The position numbers and the translations under genes were made by a program. Below, in pieces: positions 45,701 to 55,190 of a stretch of DNA of 64,000 bases (positions are counted from its first letter, which is position 1; the number at the start of each line of letters is the position of its first letter). A model generated the notes under the pieces. The model was not told the DNA's origin. It made no database searches and worked only from the letters and a program-made list of their open reading frames with translations. The DNA lies in contig NZ_BMYS01000015.1 of NCBI RefSeq assembly GCF_014652395.1, positions 1 through 64,000 of the forward strand, written 5' to 3'. This stretch comes from Advenella faeciporci (GTDB taxonomy: Bacteria > Pseudomonadota > Gammaproteobacteria > Burkholderiales > Burkholderiaceae_B).

Positions 45701-48001
45701 ATGAAGTATTCAAATCGATTCCGGTATCAAGGGATACTGATGCTGTCCGGCTTGGTGGCCAACAATCCTGGGTTTGCACAAGTGGCACCCCAAAATGAAA
45801 GAATCGTTACTTTGCCCCAGGTAAAGGTAATAGCCGCAGAAACTGAAACACCCCGCGTGGAATGGATAGACAGGCAAGCCTTGCAGGACGCAGGCATTGA
45901 AAGCTGGGCTGATTTGGGGCAACGCCTTACGCCAGGAGTGAACTTCAACCGTCAGAACAATAGTGTGAATATACGGGGCCTGGATGCCAACCGTATCCGG
46001 CTTACCGAGGATGGTGTACCCTTGCCATGGTTAAGCGATGGCAGCCGTGGCGTAAAAGGGGGGCTTGATGCCATTAACTTTGATTCCCTGTCAGCGATTG
46101 ATATTGTCAAAGGGCCGGGAGCCAATCAAACCAATTCCATGACGGCTGCGATAGCCTTAACCAGTCTGTCGCCTGGTGACTTGCTGCCAAAAGGGCAGGA
46201 TATCGGTTTTTTGGGTAAAACCACTTATTCGGGCCTTGATGACAGTGTTGGCGGAGATGTCGCACTGGCTACTCGCCTGGGTGAAAAAACCCGGATGCTG
46301 TTCCAGTATGCTTATAAAAAAGGGCATGAAATTAAAAATCATGCGAGCATCGGTGGCTATGGCGACAGCAGAACCAAAGAAGATCCGGCTGATTATCACC
46401 GGAGCTCGGCTTTGTTCCGTATTGAGCATGACTTGGCACCGGGGCATCTGCTTGGCCTGGGAGCCAGCCTGTTTCGGCTTGAAAGGGATATTGACAAGCT
46501 CAGCGAGCAAAATACATCCACATATCAAATTGGCGATAACCGGTCTAAAGAAGAAATCAGGCGTGACCGGATCTGGCTGGATTATGCGTATCGGTCAGAA
46601 CGGCAATGGGCTACGCTGGACCAGTTGTCTATACTGGCTTACTGGCACAGGACCGACCTGATTAATGAACAGAATGCTTATCGCCAGAAGGATGCCAGGG
46701 CCAATATCATTCCCCGCGACCCTTACAGATATGGTTTTCCGTCAGGAAAATATGCCCGTCATAATCGTGTAGGGCAAAATGGCTGGGGCGGGAATCTGGA
46801 TGCTTCGGGTTATTGGGGGGGTGAGCAGTTGCGTTCGCACTGGATGGCAGGTGCAGGATTTAACAGCGACCGTTATCGCCAGCATTCAGGAGGGGTGGAT
46901 AATTGCCCTGTGGTTTCCCCCATGTTGCCGGCCCCGTTTGGCCCCCGTTCTTGCGAATTCCTGCACACCAATCAGGCGGATGTGCCCCGGGTTAAAAGCA
47001 ATGACTGGTTTGCTTATGCCAAAAATACGTTTTCATGGGGTAATGGGCAATACAACCTGACACCTGGCCTGCGTTACGATCATTACGAGCGCAGCCCATC
47101 CGTGGCCGGAGATTATCTGAATAATCCCAACGGTGGCCTGGCGAAAATGGGCCCACGTAGCGGAGGACATTTTTCGCCATCCCTGGAGTTTACCTGGAAC
47201 CCCAATGACGCGATCGCTTTGTTTGCCCGTTATGCACATGGTTTCAGGGCGCCTGACGCCCCCGAGCTGTATATGCAGTTTGGTTCTTCAGCCAATTACC
47301 TGCGCAAGGGTGAAGTGTCCCTGAGACCGGAAACCAGCCGGGGTTGGGAACTGGGTGTTGCCGTGAATACGGATACGGCTGGAGGATTACTCACTTTCTT
47401 TGACCAGCGTTATAAAAACTTTATTGAATCGGGGGTACCAGTGGCGGCCGATTCCATTTATGCGCAAATGATGCAAAACGGTTTGTATCCATTTGGCGTG
47501 TTTACCCATGCCAATCTGGACCGTGTCCGTATTTACGGCCTAGAGGCCAGCGCTTACTGGCATATGAATAACCATTGGTATACCCGGGGTTCCGTGGCAT
47601 GGACGGTGGGCAAAGACCGCAGTATGGGTGATTACCTGAATTCGGTCGCACCACTCAAGGGCATCCTGGCGCTTGGCTACCAAAGCCCGCAATGGGGCGC
47701 TGAAGCCATCTGGACAATGGCCGCCAAACGCGACAAGGTCAAGTATCCCGATGCGACTGGCCAAGTGCCTTATCCCGATTTCAAGGCGCCCGGTTATGGC
47801 ACGCTTGATCTGGTGGCGCACTGGACTCCTGAGGCGTTGAAGGGGCTGCGTATTCAGGCCGGCCTGATGAATGTGTTTGACAAAAAATACTGGAATGCCC
47901 TGAATGTGCCGACGGCGGGCAGCAGCCGGATTTCCCGCGGCATTGACTATTACACCGAACCGGGCCGTCATGCCACACTTTCTGTCAGTTACCAATACTA
48001 A
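45701..48001 (+). CDS. hmuR: TonB-dependent haem/haemoglobin receptor (HmuR/BhuR type)
   Basis: Outer-membrane receptor of 766 residues. A signal peptide (about 1-26, ending GFA) precedes an N-terminal plug with VNIRGLDANRIRLTEDGVPLPW and DIVKGPGANQTNSMTAAIA. The 22-strand barrel follows. It has the haem-receptor FRAP box (HGFRAPDAPELYMQF) and the partner LRPETSRGWELG, and a C-terminal aromatic residue (SVSYQY) for Bam insertion. Context with HmuSTUV makes haem the substrate. No TonB-ExbBD genes are nearby. Confidence 0.92.
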   Translation: MKYSNRFRYQGILMLSGLVANNPGFAQVAPQNERIVTLPQVKVIAAETETPRVEWIDRQALQDAGIESWADLGQRLTPGVNFNRQNNSVNIRGLDANRIRLTEDGVPLPWLSDGSRGVKGGLDAINFDSLSAIDIVKGPGANQTNSMTAAIALTSLSPGDLLPKGQDIGFLGKTTYSGLDDSVGGDVALATRLGEKTRMLFQYAYKKGHEIKNHASIGGYGDSRTKEDPADYHRSSALFRIEHDLAPGHLLGLGASLFRLERDIDKLSEQNTSTYQIGDNRSKEEIRRDRIWLDYAYRSERQWATLDQLSILAYWHRTDLINEQNAYRQKDARANIIPRDPYRYGFPSGKYARHNRVGQNGWGGNLDASGYWGGEQLRSHWMAGAGFNSDRYRQHSGGVDNCPVVSPMLPAPFGPRSCEFLHTNQADVPRVKSNDWFAYAKNTFSWGNGQYNLTPGLRYDHYERSPSVAGDYLNNPNGGLAKMGPRSGGHFSPSLEFTWNPNDAIALFARYAHGFRAPDAPELYMQFGSSANYLRKGEVSLRPETSRGWELGVAVNTDTAGGLLTFFDQRYKNFIESGVPVAADSIYAQMMQNGLYPFGVFTHANLDRVRIYGLEASAYWHMNNHWYTRGSVAWTVGKDRSMGDYLNSVAPLKGILALGYQSPQWGAEAIWTMAAKRDKVKYPDATGQVPYPDFKAPGYGTLDLVAHWTPEALKGLRIQAGLMNVFDKKYWNALNVPTAGSSRISRGIDYYTEPGRHATLSVSYQY

Positions 48002-48039
48002 TAACCATAGTAACGTAAATTATTTTAAGGTGAAAATAT

Positions 48040-49077
48040 ATGAATCAATCATTTGAATCCCTGCGCAGTCAATGTGACCGCCTGCTGGCGCAGGAACCCA
48101 AGTTGCGAATCCGCAATGTGGCAGAGCGCCTGAATGTCAGTGAAATGCAATTGCTGGCCGCGCAATGCTGCGATGCCCAAGCGGTTTATCTGGGTACCGA
48201 TGTCAAGGAAGTTTTTAAACAGCTGGTCACTTTGGGCGAGGTGATGGTCTTGACCCGCAATGAATGGTGCGTGCATGAGCGGCATGGCCTGTTTGAGGGT
48301 ATCCAGGTGGGCCAGGCCTCTACTGGCATCGTCCTGGGGCCGGATATTGATTTACGGATGTTTTTTGCCTGCTGGAAAACGGCCTGGGCAGTCCGGCAGA
48401 ACGGGCGGTTCAGTATCCAGTTTTTTGATGAAACCGGTATGGCGATTCACAAGGTTTACGGCACTGAAAAGACAGACAGGCAGGCTTATGAGGCGTTGGT
48501 CGAACGCTTCAGGACCGATTTGGCACAGGTGCCGGCCGTCAAGGTGCCCGAGTCTGGGCAAACCGGTCTTTCTGAACAGGCGCCGGCCCAGTTGCGGGAC
48601 AACTGGTTGGGCATGAAAGATACCCATGCGTTTTTTCCTTTATTAAAAAAATGGAATGTCTCCCGCATAACCGCCTTGCAGGCCGCTGGAAATGATTTGG
48701 CCCAGCAGGTTGATAACGATGTCGTTGAGCGTATGTTGAAACTCAGTGTGGAACGGGAAATCCCGATCATGTGTTTTACCGGTAATCGGGGAATGGTGCA
48801 GATTCATTCTGGCGTGATCCATAAACTGTTGCGCACAGGCCCTTGGTTTAATATTCTGGATGCAAAATTCAATTTGCATTTGAATACATCCGCCATTGAT
48901 TCCGTTTGGGTGGTGAATAAGCCAACCACTGATGGTTGGGTGACGTCTCTTGAGGTTTATGAAAAATCCGGCGAGATGATTGTGCAGTTTTTTGGCGTAC
49001 GCAAACCGGGCATACCCGAGTTGCCAGCCTGGCGTAATTTGCTGGAATCTTTATGCAAGGAACCGCTTGCGGCTTAA
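48040..49077 (+). CDS. hmuS: Haem-degrading/haem chaperone protein HmuS (HemS family)
   Basis: A 345-residue cytoplasmic protein of the HemS/ChuX family formed by two similar halves (RLNVSEMQLLAAQC...GLFEGIQ in the first, WNVSRITALQAAGNDLAQQV...MVQIHSGVIHKLL in the second). Members bind haem delivered by the ABC importer and either carry or degrade it. It follows the receptor gene after 38 bp and belongs to the Fur-box operon. Confidence 0.93.
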   Translation: MNQSFESLRSQCDRLLAQEPKLRIRNVAERLNVSEMQLLAAQCCDAQAVYLGTDVKEVFKQLVTLGEVMVLTRNEWCVHERHGLFEGIQVGQASTGIVLGPDIDLRMFFACWKTAWAVRQNGRFSIQFFDETGMAIHKVYGTEKTDRQAYEALVERFRTDLAQVPAVKVPESGQTGLSEQAPAQLRDNWLGMKDTHAFFPLLKKWNVSRITALQAAGNDLAQQVDNDVVERMLKLSVEREIPIMCFTGNRGMVQIHSGVIHKLLRTGPWFNILDAKFNLHLNTSAIDSVWVVNKPTTDGWVTSLEVYEKSGEMIVQFFGVRKPGIPELPAWRNLLESLCKEPLAA

Positions 49078-49084
49078 TAAGACC

Positions 49085-49915
49085 ATGAAAAAATCATTGT
49101 TGTTTTTATTGGGGCTGTTTTTTGTACCCATGGTTTTTGCCGCCAATAAAGAGCGGGTCATCAGCCTCGGGGGCTCGGTGACCGAGATTGTGTATGAGCT
49201 GGGTCTGGGGGACAGTTTGATTGCCGATGATTTTTCCAGCCTGTACCCGGAAGCAGCCACTCATCTGCCCCGGGTAGGTTACTATCGTGCCGTACCCGTT
49301 GAGGGATTGGTGGCCATGCATCCGGATCTGATTCTGGCTTCGGAAAACGCGGGGCCTGCGCATGCACTGGAAAGTGTCCGCAAACTGGGTGTTGAGATTG
49401 TCAAGGTATCCGACCGCGCCAGCCTGGAATCCCTGTACGAGCGGGTGCGGCAGATCGCCAGGGTTTTAACTGTCGAAGACAAAGGGGATGCACTCATTGA
49501 GCAAATTCATGCCTCGGTGGCCCGGGCACAAGCCCGGCCCGGCAAAAACCTGAAAGCGGCCCTGATTATCAACCGGACAGGCACCCTTCAGGCTGCTGGC
49601 AGCCATACCGCCGCTTCCACCCTGATGTCGCTGGCAGGCTTGACCAATGTCCTGGAGCCGGCACAACAAGGATATAAAGCGGTATCAGCAGAAAGCTTGG
49701 TAAATTTCGGGCCTGAGCTTATCATTGTTACTGAGGGCTCGGTGCAGGCCAGTGGCGGCCTGGAAAAGCTCCTCAGGCATCCTGCGATTGCAACAACGCC
49801 TGCAGCCATCAACAAACGGATTGTCGTCATGGATGATCTTCTCGCCCTGGGTCTGGGACCCCGTGTCGCCCAGGCTATTGAACAACTTAAACTGGCATCA
49901 AATGCAGCACAGTAG
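49085..49915 (+). CDS. hmuT: Haem-binding periplasmic protein HmuT
   Basis: Substrate-binding protein of the haem ABC importer, 276 residues. A signal peptide (about 1-19, ending VFA) is followed by ERVISLGGSVTEIVYELGLGDSLIADD, the typical class III start. It also has VGYYRAVPVEGLVAMHPDLILAS and the C-terminal VVMDDLLALGLGPRVAQAIEQL. The tyrosine in YYR near residue 60 is a possible haem ligand (HmuT and ShuT proteins use Tyr). It overlaps hmuU by 14 bp. Confidence 0.92.
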   Translation: MKKSLLFLLGLFFVPMVFAANKERVISLGGSVTEIVYELGLGDSLIADDFSSLYPEAATHLPRVGYYRAVPVEGLVAMHPDLILASENAGPAHALESVRKLGVEIVKVSDRASLESLYERVRQIARVLTVEDKGDALIEQIHASVARAQARPGKNLKAALIINRTGTLQAAGSHTAASTLMSLAGLTNVLEPAQQGYKAVSAESLVNFGPELIIVTEGSVQASGGLEKLLRHPAIATTPAAINKRIVVMDDLLALGLGPRVAQAIEQLKLASNAAQ

Positions 49916-50915
49916 TCATTACCGGAAAAACCTGTTTTCAGTCCGCATTATTTTTGTTTTGGCCATACTGGTGGTGATCAGCCTGATCGGGTCTGCCAGC
50001 ACTGGTGCGGTTGCCATTCCCTTTGCGGACATTCCCGCTTTGCTATGGGGGCAAGTTCCTGAAAGCCAGCGCCTGATGCAGGCGGTGTTGCTTGATATTC
50101 GCCTCCCACGCGTCCTGTTTGGCCTGGTGGCGGGAGCCGCGCTGGCCCTGTCGGGAGCGGTCATGCAGGCCCTGTTCAGGAATCCGCTGGCAGAGCCCGG
50201 GCTGATTGGCGTTTCGTCCGGGGCGGCCTTGGGGGCCGTACTGGTTATTGTGTTGGCCAACACTGGCTTCTGGGGTATTGCCCTGGCGGCATTTGCAGGC
50301 AGCCTGCTTTGTACCTGGCTGGCTTATTGGGTAGGGTGCCGTTTTCCCGGGGTGGCGGGCCTGTTGCTGGCGGGCATTGCCATCAATGCCATTACCGGCA
50401 GCCTGATCGGCCTGCTTAGTTATATAGCCACCGATAACGAACTGCGGGACTTGACCTTCTGGAGCATGGGCAGCCTGGCGGCTGCGTCCTGGTCTACACT
50501 GGGTTTTATGCTGCCCTGGACGGTCGTTCTTTCCGTTTATGCCGTCCGGCAATGGAAAGCCCTGAATGCCTTGCTGCTCGGAGAGCGGGAAGTGGAGCAT
50601 CTGGGTTTTTCCATGCAGGCTTTGCGGCGCCGGCTGATTGTTTGTGTGGCCCTGTTGATTGGTCCGCTGGTGGCGGTTACGGGGGGCATTGGTTTTGTGG
50701 GTCTGGTCGTGCCGCATATTATGCGGATGGTTATTGGTGCCAATCATCGTTATCTGTTGCCGGCTTCCTTTTTGGGGGGCGGCCTGGCCCTGATTTGGGC
50801 TGACTGGGTGGCCCGTACCATTATCCTGCCTTCAGAACTGCCCATTGGGCTGGTGACCAGCCTGATTGGCGGCCCGTTTTTTCTCTGGCTATTGATTCGC
50901 CAGATCAAGAGGTAA
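49902..50915 (+). CDS. hmuU: Haem ABC transporter permease HmuU (FecCD family)
   Basis: Inner-membrane permease of 337 residues with about ten segments. Family motifs include RLPRVLFGLVAGAALALSGAVMQALFRNPLAEPGLIGVSSGAALGA and GGIGFVGLVVPHIMRMVIGANHRYLLPASFLGG. The ATG at 49902 (MQHSSHYRKN) lies within the end of hmuT. A considerably longer in-frame opening is shadow of hmuT and is rejected. Confidence 0.93.
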   Translation: MQHSSHYRKNLFSVRIIFVLAILVVISLIGSASTGAVAIPFADIPALLWGQVPESQRLMQAVLLDIRLPRVLFGLVAGAALALSGAVMQALFRNPLAEPGLIGVSSGAALGAVLVIVLANTGFWGIALAAFAGSLLCTWLAYWVGCRFPGVAGLLLAGIAINAITGSLIGLLSYIATDNELRDLTFWSMGSLAAASWSTLGFMLPWTVVLSVYAVRQWKALNALLLGEREVEHLGFSMQALRRRLIVCVALLIGPLVAVTGGIGFVGLVVPHIMRMVIGANHRYLLPASFLGGGLALIWADWVARTIILPSELPIGLVTSLIGGPFFLWLLIRQIKR

Positions 50916-50917
50916 TA

Positions 50918-51730
50918 ATGACAAGTGCCATGAAAGGTAAGTCGCTGCGTGTTTATCGGCAGCAACGACGTATTCTTGATAATGTTTCCCTTTCCATTGA
51001 AAGCGGGCAGGTACTGGCTTTGCTGGGTGCCAATGGTGCCGGCAAGTCAACGCTGCTGTCGGTGTTGGCCGGTGAAATGAAGCAGGGACTGACTGCGCAT
51101 GAGCGCATGGCCGTTACCCTTAACGGGACGGATATTTCCAGCTTGAGCGCGACCGAATGCGCCCGGCGGCGAGCTGTATTGCCGCAAAATGCCTCGCTGA
51201 CCTTTGATATGAGCGTGCTGGAAATTATTGAAATGGGCATGTACCCGTTTGCAGGGATAACGCAGGAACAGGCCACGACTTTGCTTGAGCAGGCCCTGCA
51301 ATGGGCCGATGTGCAGAGTTTACAAATGCGTAACTACCAGACCCTTTCTGGCGGAGAGCGGCAGCGGGTCCAGTTTGCCCGAGTGCTGGTGCAGTTGCTG
51401 GCCCTACGTGAACAGGACACGGCGGCCCGTTATGTCTTGCTGGATGAACCCACGTCAAGCCTGGACCCCAAACACCAGCAGCAATTATTAAGGACCCTGG
51501 GCAAGCTGGCCCGCCAGGAAAACATCGGTGTGCTTATTATTTTGCATGACCTGAATCTTGCCGCCCGTTATTGTGACCGGCTTGCCCTGCTATGCGAGGG
51601 CAGGCTGATTGCCTGCGATACCCCCGAAAAAGTGCTGACCCGAGAGAATCTGCATGCGGTGTATGGCATTTACGGGCAGGCCATTGCCCATCCGCTGGTG
51701 CCAGGTAAACAGCTGGTAATCTGGGAGTAA
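50918..51730 (+). CDS. hmuV: Haem ABC transporter ATP-binding protein HmuV
   Basis: ATPase of 270 residues: Walker A GANGAGKST near 40-48, Q-loop LPQNASLTF, signature LSGGERQRVQFARVL, Walker B YVLLDEPTSSLD, and the H-loop in IILHDLNLA. It starts 2 bp after hmuU. The last gene of the haem operon; no clear terminator is seen before azlC. Confidence 0.94.
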   Translation: MTSAMKGKSLRVYRQQRRILDNVSLSIESGQVLALLGANGAGKSTLLSVLAGEMKQGLTAHERMAVTLNGTDISSLSATECARRRAVLPQNASLTFDMSVLEIIEMGMYPFAGITQEQATTLLEQALQWADVQSLQMRNYQTLSGGERQRVQFARVLVQLLALREQDTAARYVLLDEPTSSLDPKHQQQLLRTLGKLARQENIGVLIILHDLNLAARYCDRLALLCEGRLIACDTPEKVLTRENLHAVYGIYGQAIAHPLVPGKQLVIWE

Positions 51731-51814
51731 AACGCTTTTTACGGCAGGCTGTCATGGCAATGGTGTAATATCTCACCTTTTTCCTGAAGCAAACTAACAA
51801 AAGCAATCATCAGA

Positions 51815-52510
51815 ATGAGTCAGTTGAATTATTTTGGCCGGGGCCTGCGCGCGGGGCTGCCCATCATGCTGGGCTATATTCCCGTTGCCATGGCGTTTGG
51901 CATAGCGGGTGCCAGCCTGGGTTTAAGTGCCTGGGAGCTCATTGCCACGTCATTGATTGTCTATGCGGGGGCCGGGCAATTTTTTATCCTGGCATCCTTG
52001 CAATTGGGCACGCCGCTGGTGACCATGGTTTTATTGGTGACCTTGCTTAATGCCCGTCATCTTTTGTATGGTCCGATTATTGAAAAATACCTGCCCAAGG
52101 GGCTGAAGAATCGTCTGGTCAAGGCGTTTTACCTCACCGATGAGGTGTTTGCGACCTGTTATGTGGGCATGGGTAAGGTGGAAAATGCGGCCCGTGGCAG
52201 TTGGTATATGGGCCTGGGCATATTGGCCTGGCTGTCCTGGGCTACTGGTACGGCCATTGGTGTGTTTGCCGGTGATGAGTTATTAAAGGCTTTTCCGGTG
52301 GTTGAAAAAACCCTGGGGTTTGCCTTGCCGGCCATGTTTGTGGCGGTAACGGTGCAAAGTATTCAGCCCCCTATGTTAAAGGCCATGGCCGCCGGTGTCG
52401 TAATTACGATAGGGGTGGTATCACTGGGCTTCCCAACCCTGGCCATTCTGGTGGGGGCTTTTGGTGCCTGCCTGTTTTATACCCCCGGAGACGACAATGC
52501 AAAAGTATGA
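51815..52510 (+). CDS. azlC: Branched-chain amino acid exporter AzlC
   Basis: The large subunit (231 residues, five to six membrane segments) of an AzlCD-type amino acid efflux system. It carries GYIPVAMAFGIAGASLGLSAWELIATSLIVYAGAGQFFIL and NARHLLYGP, which are typical. In B. subtilis AzlCD exports branched-chain amino acids and their analogues. It is separated from hmuV by 84 bp and overlaps azlD by 14 bp. Confidence 0.92.
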   Translation: MSQLNYFGRGLRAGLPIMLGYIPVAMAFGIAGASLGLSAWELIATSLIVYAGAGQFFILASLQLGTPLVTMVLLVTLLNARHLLYGPIIEKYLPKGLKNRLVKAFYLTDEVFATCYVGMGKVENAARGSWYMGLGILAWLSWATGTAIGVFAGDELLKAFPVVEKTLGFALPAMFVAVTVQSIQPPMLKAMAAGVVITIGVVSLGFPTLAILVGAFGACLFYTPGDDNAKV

Positions 52511-52826
52511 ATATGTGATTGCCATGGTGGCCATGGGGGTGTTCACTTACTTGATGAGAGCCTTGCCGTTTGTTTTGATGCAACGCAGCCGCCTGCTGTC
52601 ACGCCTGAATTCGGGCCGGTTTGCCATCATGGGCCCGGCCTTGCTGGTATCAACCACTACGGTGGTGCTGTATTCGGGATTGGCAGAAACCACGTCATGG
52701 CAGGAAGTGGGCGCTTATGTACTGGCGGTGCTGATTCTGTTTGGCGTGCTGAAGGCGGCCAAAAACACCGGCCTGGCCATGTTGGTGGGGATGCTGGCTT
52801 ACGGTTTCCTGATGTGGCTGGTGTAA
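52497..52826 (+). CDS. azlD: AzlD family branched-chain amino acid export subunit
   Basis: A 109-residue small membrane protein with three to four hydrophobic segments. TYLMRALPFVLM is the diagnostic AzlD stretch. The ATG at 52497 (MQKYEYVIAMVAMG) lies within azlC, giving translational coupling; any further upstream start would be in the shadow of azlC. Confidence 0.9.
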   Translation: MQKYEYVIAMVAMGVFTYLMRALPFVLMQRSRLLSRLNSGRFAIMGPALLVSTTTVVLYSGLAETTSWQEVGAYVLAVLILFGVLKAAKNTGLAMLVGMLAYGFLMWLV

Positions 52827-52903
52827 ACACTGCCCGGTATTTTATTAAGGCAGAAATTCGGTTTTTATTTGAAGCCTAAAATGGATGCGGGGTTTATAAG
52901 TTG

Positions 52904-52938
52904 AAAAAAACGGGTTGGCAGGGTAAAGGAGACCCTGC
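52904..52938 (-). terminator. Likely terminator of the thi operon
   Basis: Read on the minus strand, GCAGGGT (52932-52938) pairs with ACCCTGC (52918-52924) over 7 bp with a 7-nt loop. Seven T follow after a short gap (complement of 52904-52910). It lies 22 bp past the thiG stop. Confidence 0.55.
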
Positions 52939-52960
52939 GTTCATCGCATCGCTAACGGCA

Positions 52961-53767
52961 TTACAGCAAAAAGGGCCTGCCGGTTACGGGGGTGGTGGGT
53001 GTGGCCATATCCTGTCTGGCCATAATGCCGGCTTCATAAGCCATCCGGCCCGATTGAATGGCCAGTTTGAACGCTTCGGCCATTTTGACCGGATCATGCG
53101 ATTGTGCAACGGCGGAATTTAACAGGACTGCATCAAAGCCCAGTTCCATGGCTTTCACCGCATCAACCGGGGAGCCAATGCCGGCGTCTACCACCAGCGG
53201 CACATTGGGCAGGCGGGCACGCAAGGTTCTTAGGGCAAAGGGGTTAACCAGTCCCTGGCCCGAGCCAATGGGGGCGCCCCATGGCATTAAAATGCGGCAA
53301 CCGGCATCCAGCAGGCGGTTGCAAGTCACCAGGTCATCGGTGCAATATGGGAAAACCTCAAAACCGTCCTTGACCAGTTGCGTGGCGGCGTTAATGAGTT
53401 CAATCGGATCGGGCTGCAAGGTGTAGTCATCACCAATTACTTCAAGTTTGATCCAATTGGTATCAAAAATTTCCCGTGCCATATGCGACAGGGTAATGGC
53501 CTCTCGGGCGGTTTTGCAGCCAGCCGTGTTGGGCAGAAGCCGGGCACCATTTTGTTTGAGTATTTGGAAAAAAGCATTGGACACCCCGTCGGTCGTGCTT
53601 TTGCTCAAGGGATTTTGTCCGGGGGCAAGCTGGCGTTTAAGGCCAACGGTAACCACCTGTGCGCCCGAGGCGGCGATGGCATCCTGTAAAACCTTGGGTG
53701 AGGGGTAGCCGGCTGTGCCAAGAAAAAAACGACTGGACAGCAGGGTATCTGCAATAGTGAATGACAT
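52961..53767 (-). CDS. thiG: Thiazole synthase ThiG
   Basis: Builds the thiazole phosphate of thiamine from 1-deoxy-D-xylulose 5-phosphate, dehydroglycine and ThiS thiocarboxylate. The 268-residue TIM-barrel protein has SRFFLGTAGYPS, GLKRQ, LLPNTAGCKTAREAI, the Schiff-base lysine K107 in NWIKLEVIGDD, MPWGAPIGSGQGLVNP and DAGIGSPVDAVKAMELGFDAVLLNSAVAQ. It follows thiS after 11 bp. Confidence 0.96.
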   Translation of the reverse strand: MSFTIADTLLSSRFFLGTAGYPSPKVLQDAIAASGAQVVTVGLKRQLAPGQNPLSKSTTDGVSNAFFQILKQNGARLLPNTAGCKTAREAITLSHMAREIFDTNWIKLEVIGDDYTLQPDPIELINAATQLVKDGFEVFPYCTDDLVTCNRLLDAGCRILMPWGAPIGSGQGLVNPFALRTLRARLPNVPLVVDAGIGSPVDAVKAMELGFDAVLLNSAVAQSHDPVKMAEAFKLAIQSGRMAYEAGIMARQDMATPTTPVTGRPFLL

Positions 53768-53778
53768 ATTATTCCTGC

Positions 53779-54006
53779 TTAGCCACCGGTAATGGGTGAA
53801 AAGGTGAAGACGGCATCGTTGGCTTGCAATGTATAGGTTTCACGTGCCGAACGGGAAACGAAAATTTCATTGACGGCGGTGGCGACGGCGGTTGGGTCAG
53901 TTTCCTGACGGGCTTCGGTTTGTAATTGTTCAACCAGGGCGGCCAGTGTAGTGCCCTGTTCAACTGTGCGCTCAAGACCATTAACTGAAATTGAAATTGT
54001 TGTCAT
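53779..54006 (-). CDS. thiS: Sulfur carrier protein ThiS
   Basis: A 75-residue ubiquitin-like protein ending in the functional Gly-Gly (ITGG), which is adenylated and converted to a thiocarboxylate. It starts ISISVNGLERTVEQGTTLAALVEQL and ends YTLQANDAVFTFSPITGG. It is slightly longer than the usual 66 residues owing to an insert near the middle (TEARQETDPTAVATAVN). Its start overlaps the thiO stop by 4 bp. Confidence 0.95.
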   Translation of the reverse strand: MTTISISVNGLERTVEQGTTLAALVEQLQTEARQETDPTAVATAVNEIFVSRSARETYTLQANDAVFTFSPITGG

Positions 54007-55073
54007 ACCTGCAATAAAGAAAAGTCAGCGGAAAAGACCGATTTTAAGGCGTTTTCAACCATAGCGGGTGCAATTAGCCAGCCATGGCGAAACAAGCCGT
54101 TAATGCGGGTCAGGCCAGGCTCGGTTTCAATGCGCGGAAAGTTGTCAGCCAGGGCGGGGCGCAGGTTGACTTCCGAGTGAATGATTCTGCCTTCGGCGAT
54201 TTCCGGTAGAATACTGTGGGCGGCAGCCAGCAGTTCAACCGTGGTACGGACTGAAACGGGGGAGCGGTCTTCGCTTTCGATTTCACTGGCACCGACCACG
54301 ATGGTATCGGGTGCGCGCGGAACAATATAAACCCGGTAGCGGGGGTGAAGCAGGCGAATGGGACGGTGCAAACTGACGCCTGGTGCCTGGACCCAGAAAA
54401 TTTCTCCGCGCACGCCCCGTACATTCTGGCAGGAAAGTTCGGCATGGTTATGCATGGGTTTGTCACGGGCACCAACGCCACGGGTATCAAAAACCCAGTC
54501 GAAGGTATGTTTTTCGGTGCCGGTATGAATGGTATGCGGCGTCAGCAAGGTAACCGGCCGGTTCCAGTGCCATTGCACATTCAGGGCAGATGCCGCCAAC
54601 GCCTGCATGGCCTGTACCGTATGAATCTGGCCTTCGTTGGCCAGCAGCCAGGTGTGGGAGGGGCCTTGTATGGATGGCTCCAGTCGGGCCAGTTCCTGGC
54701 GTGGCAGGGGTTGGGGCTGATCGTGTTCGGGGGCTTTTGCCCTAAGCAGGGAGACCAGCCGGTCTGCGGCACCTTCATCACCGCGGTGCGCCACCAGCAG
54801 ACTTCCTTTAAAGTGCAACTCAACCGGCAGACTCAGGCGGGGAACCAGGTTTGCCCATAAATCCAGCGATCGCTTGCCCAGCTGAAAGACGTTTTCATCA
54901 CCGCTTTCCAGTTCGGCAACTGGGCTAAGCATGCCCGCCGCCGTCCAGCCGGCGGCAACCGGACTGGACATGGATGGGGCCGGGTCAAACACACTTACCT
55001 GGTGACCCTGTGATGACAAAACAAAAGCGAGCAAACGGCCTGACAGGCCGGCTCCGGCGATAGCGATTTTCAT
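54003..55073 (-). CDS. thiO: FAD-dependent glycine oxidase ThiO
   Basis: Supplies dehydroglycine for thiazole synthesis by oxidising glycine. The 356-residue DAO-family protein has the dinucleotide loop KIAIAGAGLSGRLLAFVLSSQG (2-23), GRFSLAAGWTAAGML-type AAGWTAAGMLSP, VRGVRGEIFWVQAPGV and YIVPRAPDTIVVGASEIES. It is the first gene of thiO-thiS-thiG. No TPP riboswitch was recognised in the 117 bp upstream. Confidence 0.93.
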   Translation of the reverse strand: MKIAIAGAGLSGRLLAFVLSSQGHQVSVFDPAPSMSSPVAAGWTAAGMLSPVAELESGDENVFQLGKRSLDLWANLVPRLSLPVELHFKGSLLVAHRGDEGAADRLVSLLRAKAPEHDQPQPLPRQELARLEPSIQGPSHTWLLANEGQIHTVQAMQALAASALNVQWHWNRPVTLLTPHTIHTGTEKHTFDWVFDTRGVGARDKPMHNHAELSCQNVRGVRGEIFWVQAPGVSLHRPIRLLHPRYRVYIVPRAPDTIVVGASEIESEDRSPVSVRTTVELLAAAHSILPEIAEGRIIHSEVNLRPALADNFPRIETEPGLTRINGLFRHGWLIAPAMVENALKSVFSADFSLLQV

Positions 55074-55190
55074 GTTTTTTCTTTGCCTGTTGATTGGTTT
55101 TACTGAAGTAAGGCAACATTATAAACAGGCAGGCTTGCGCCAGTGACAACATTGGCGGCTGGTTCCGGGTTTAATGATAAAGATCAAATT

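Noticed and set aside
55074-55190. Possible TPP riboswitch before thiO
   Set aside because: None of the conserved aptamer sequence blocks is present.
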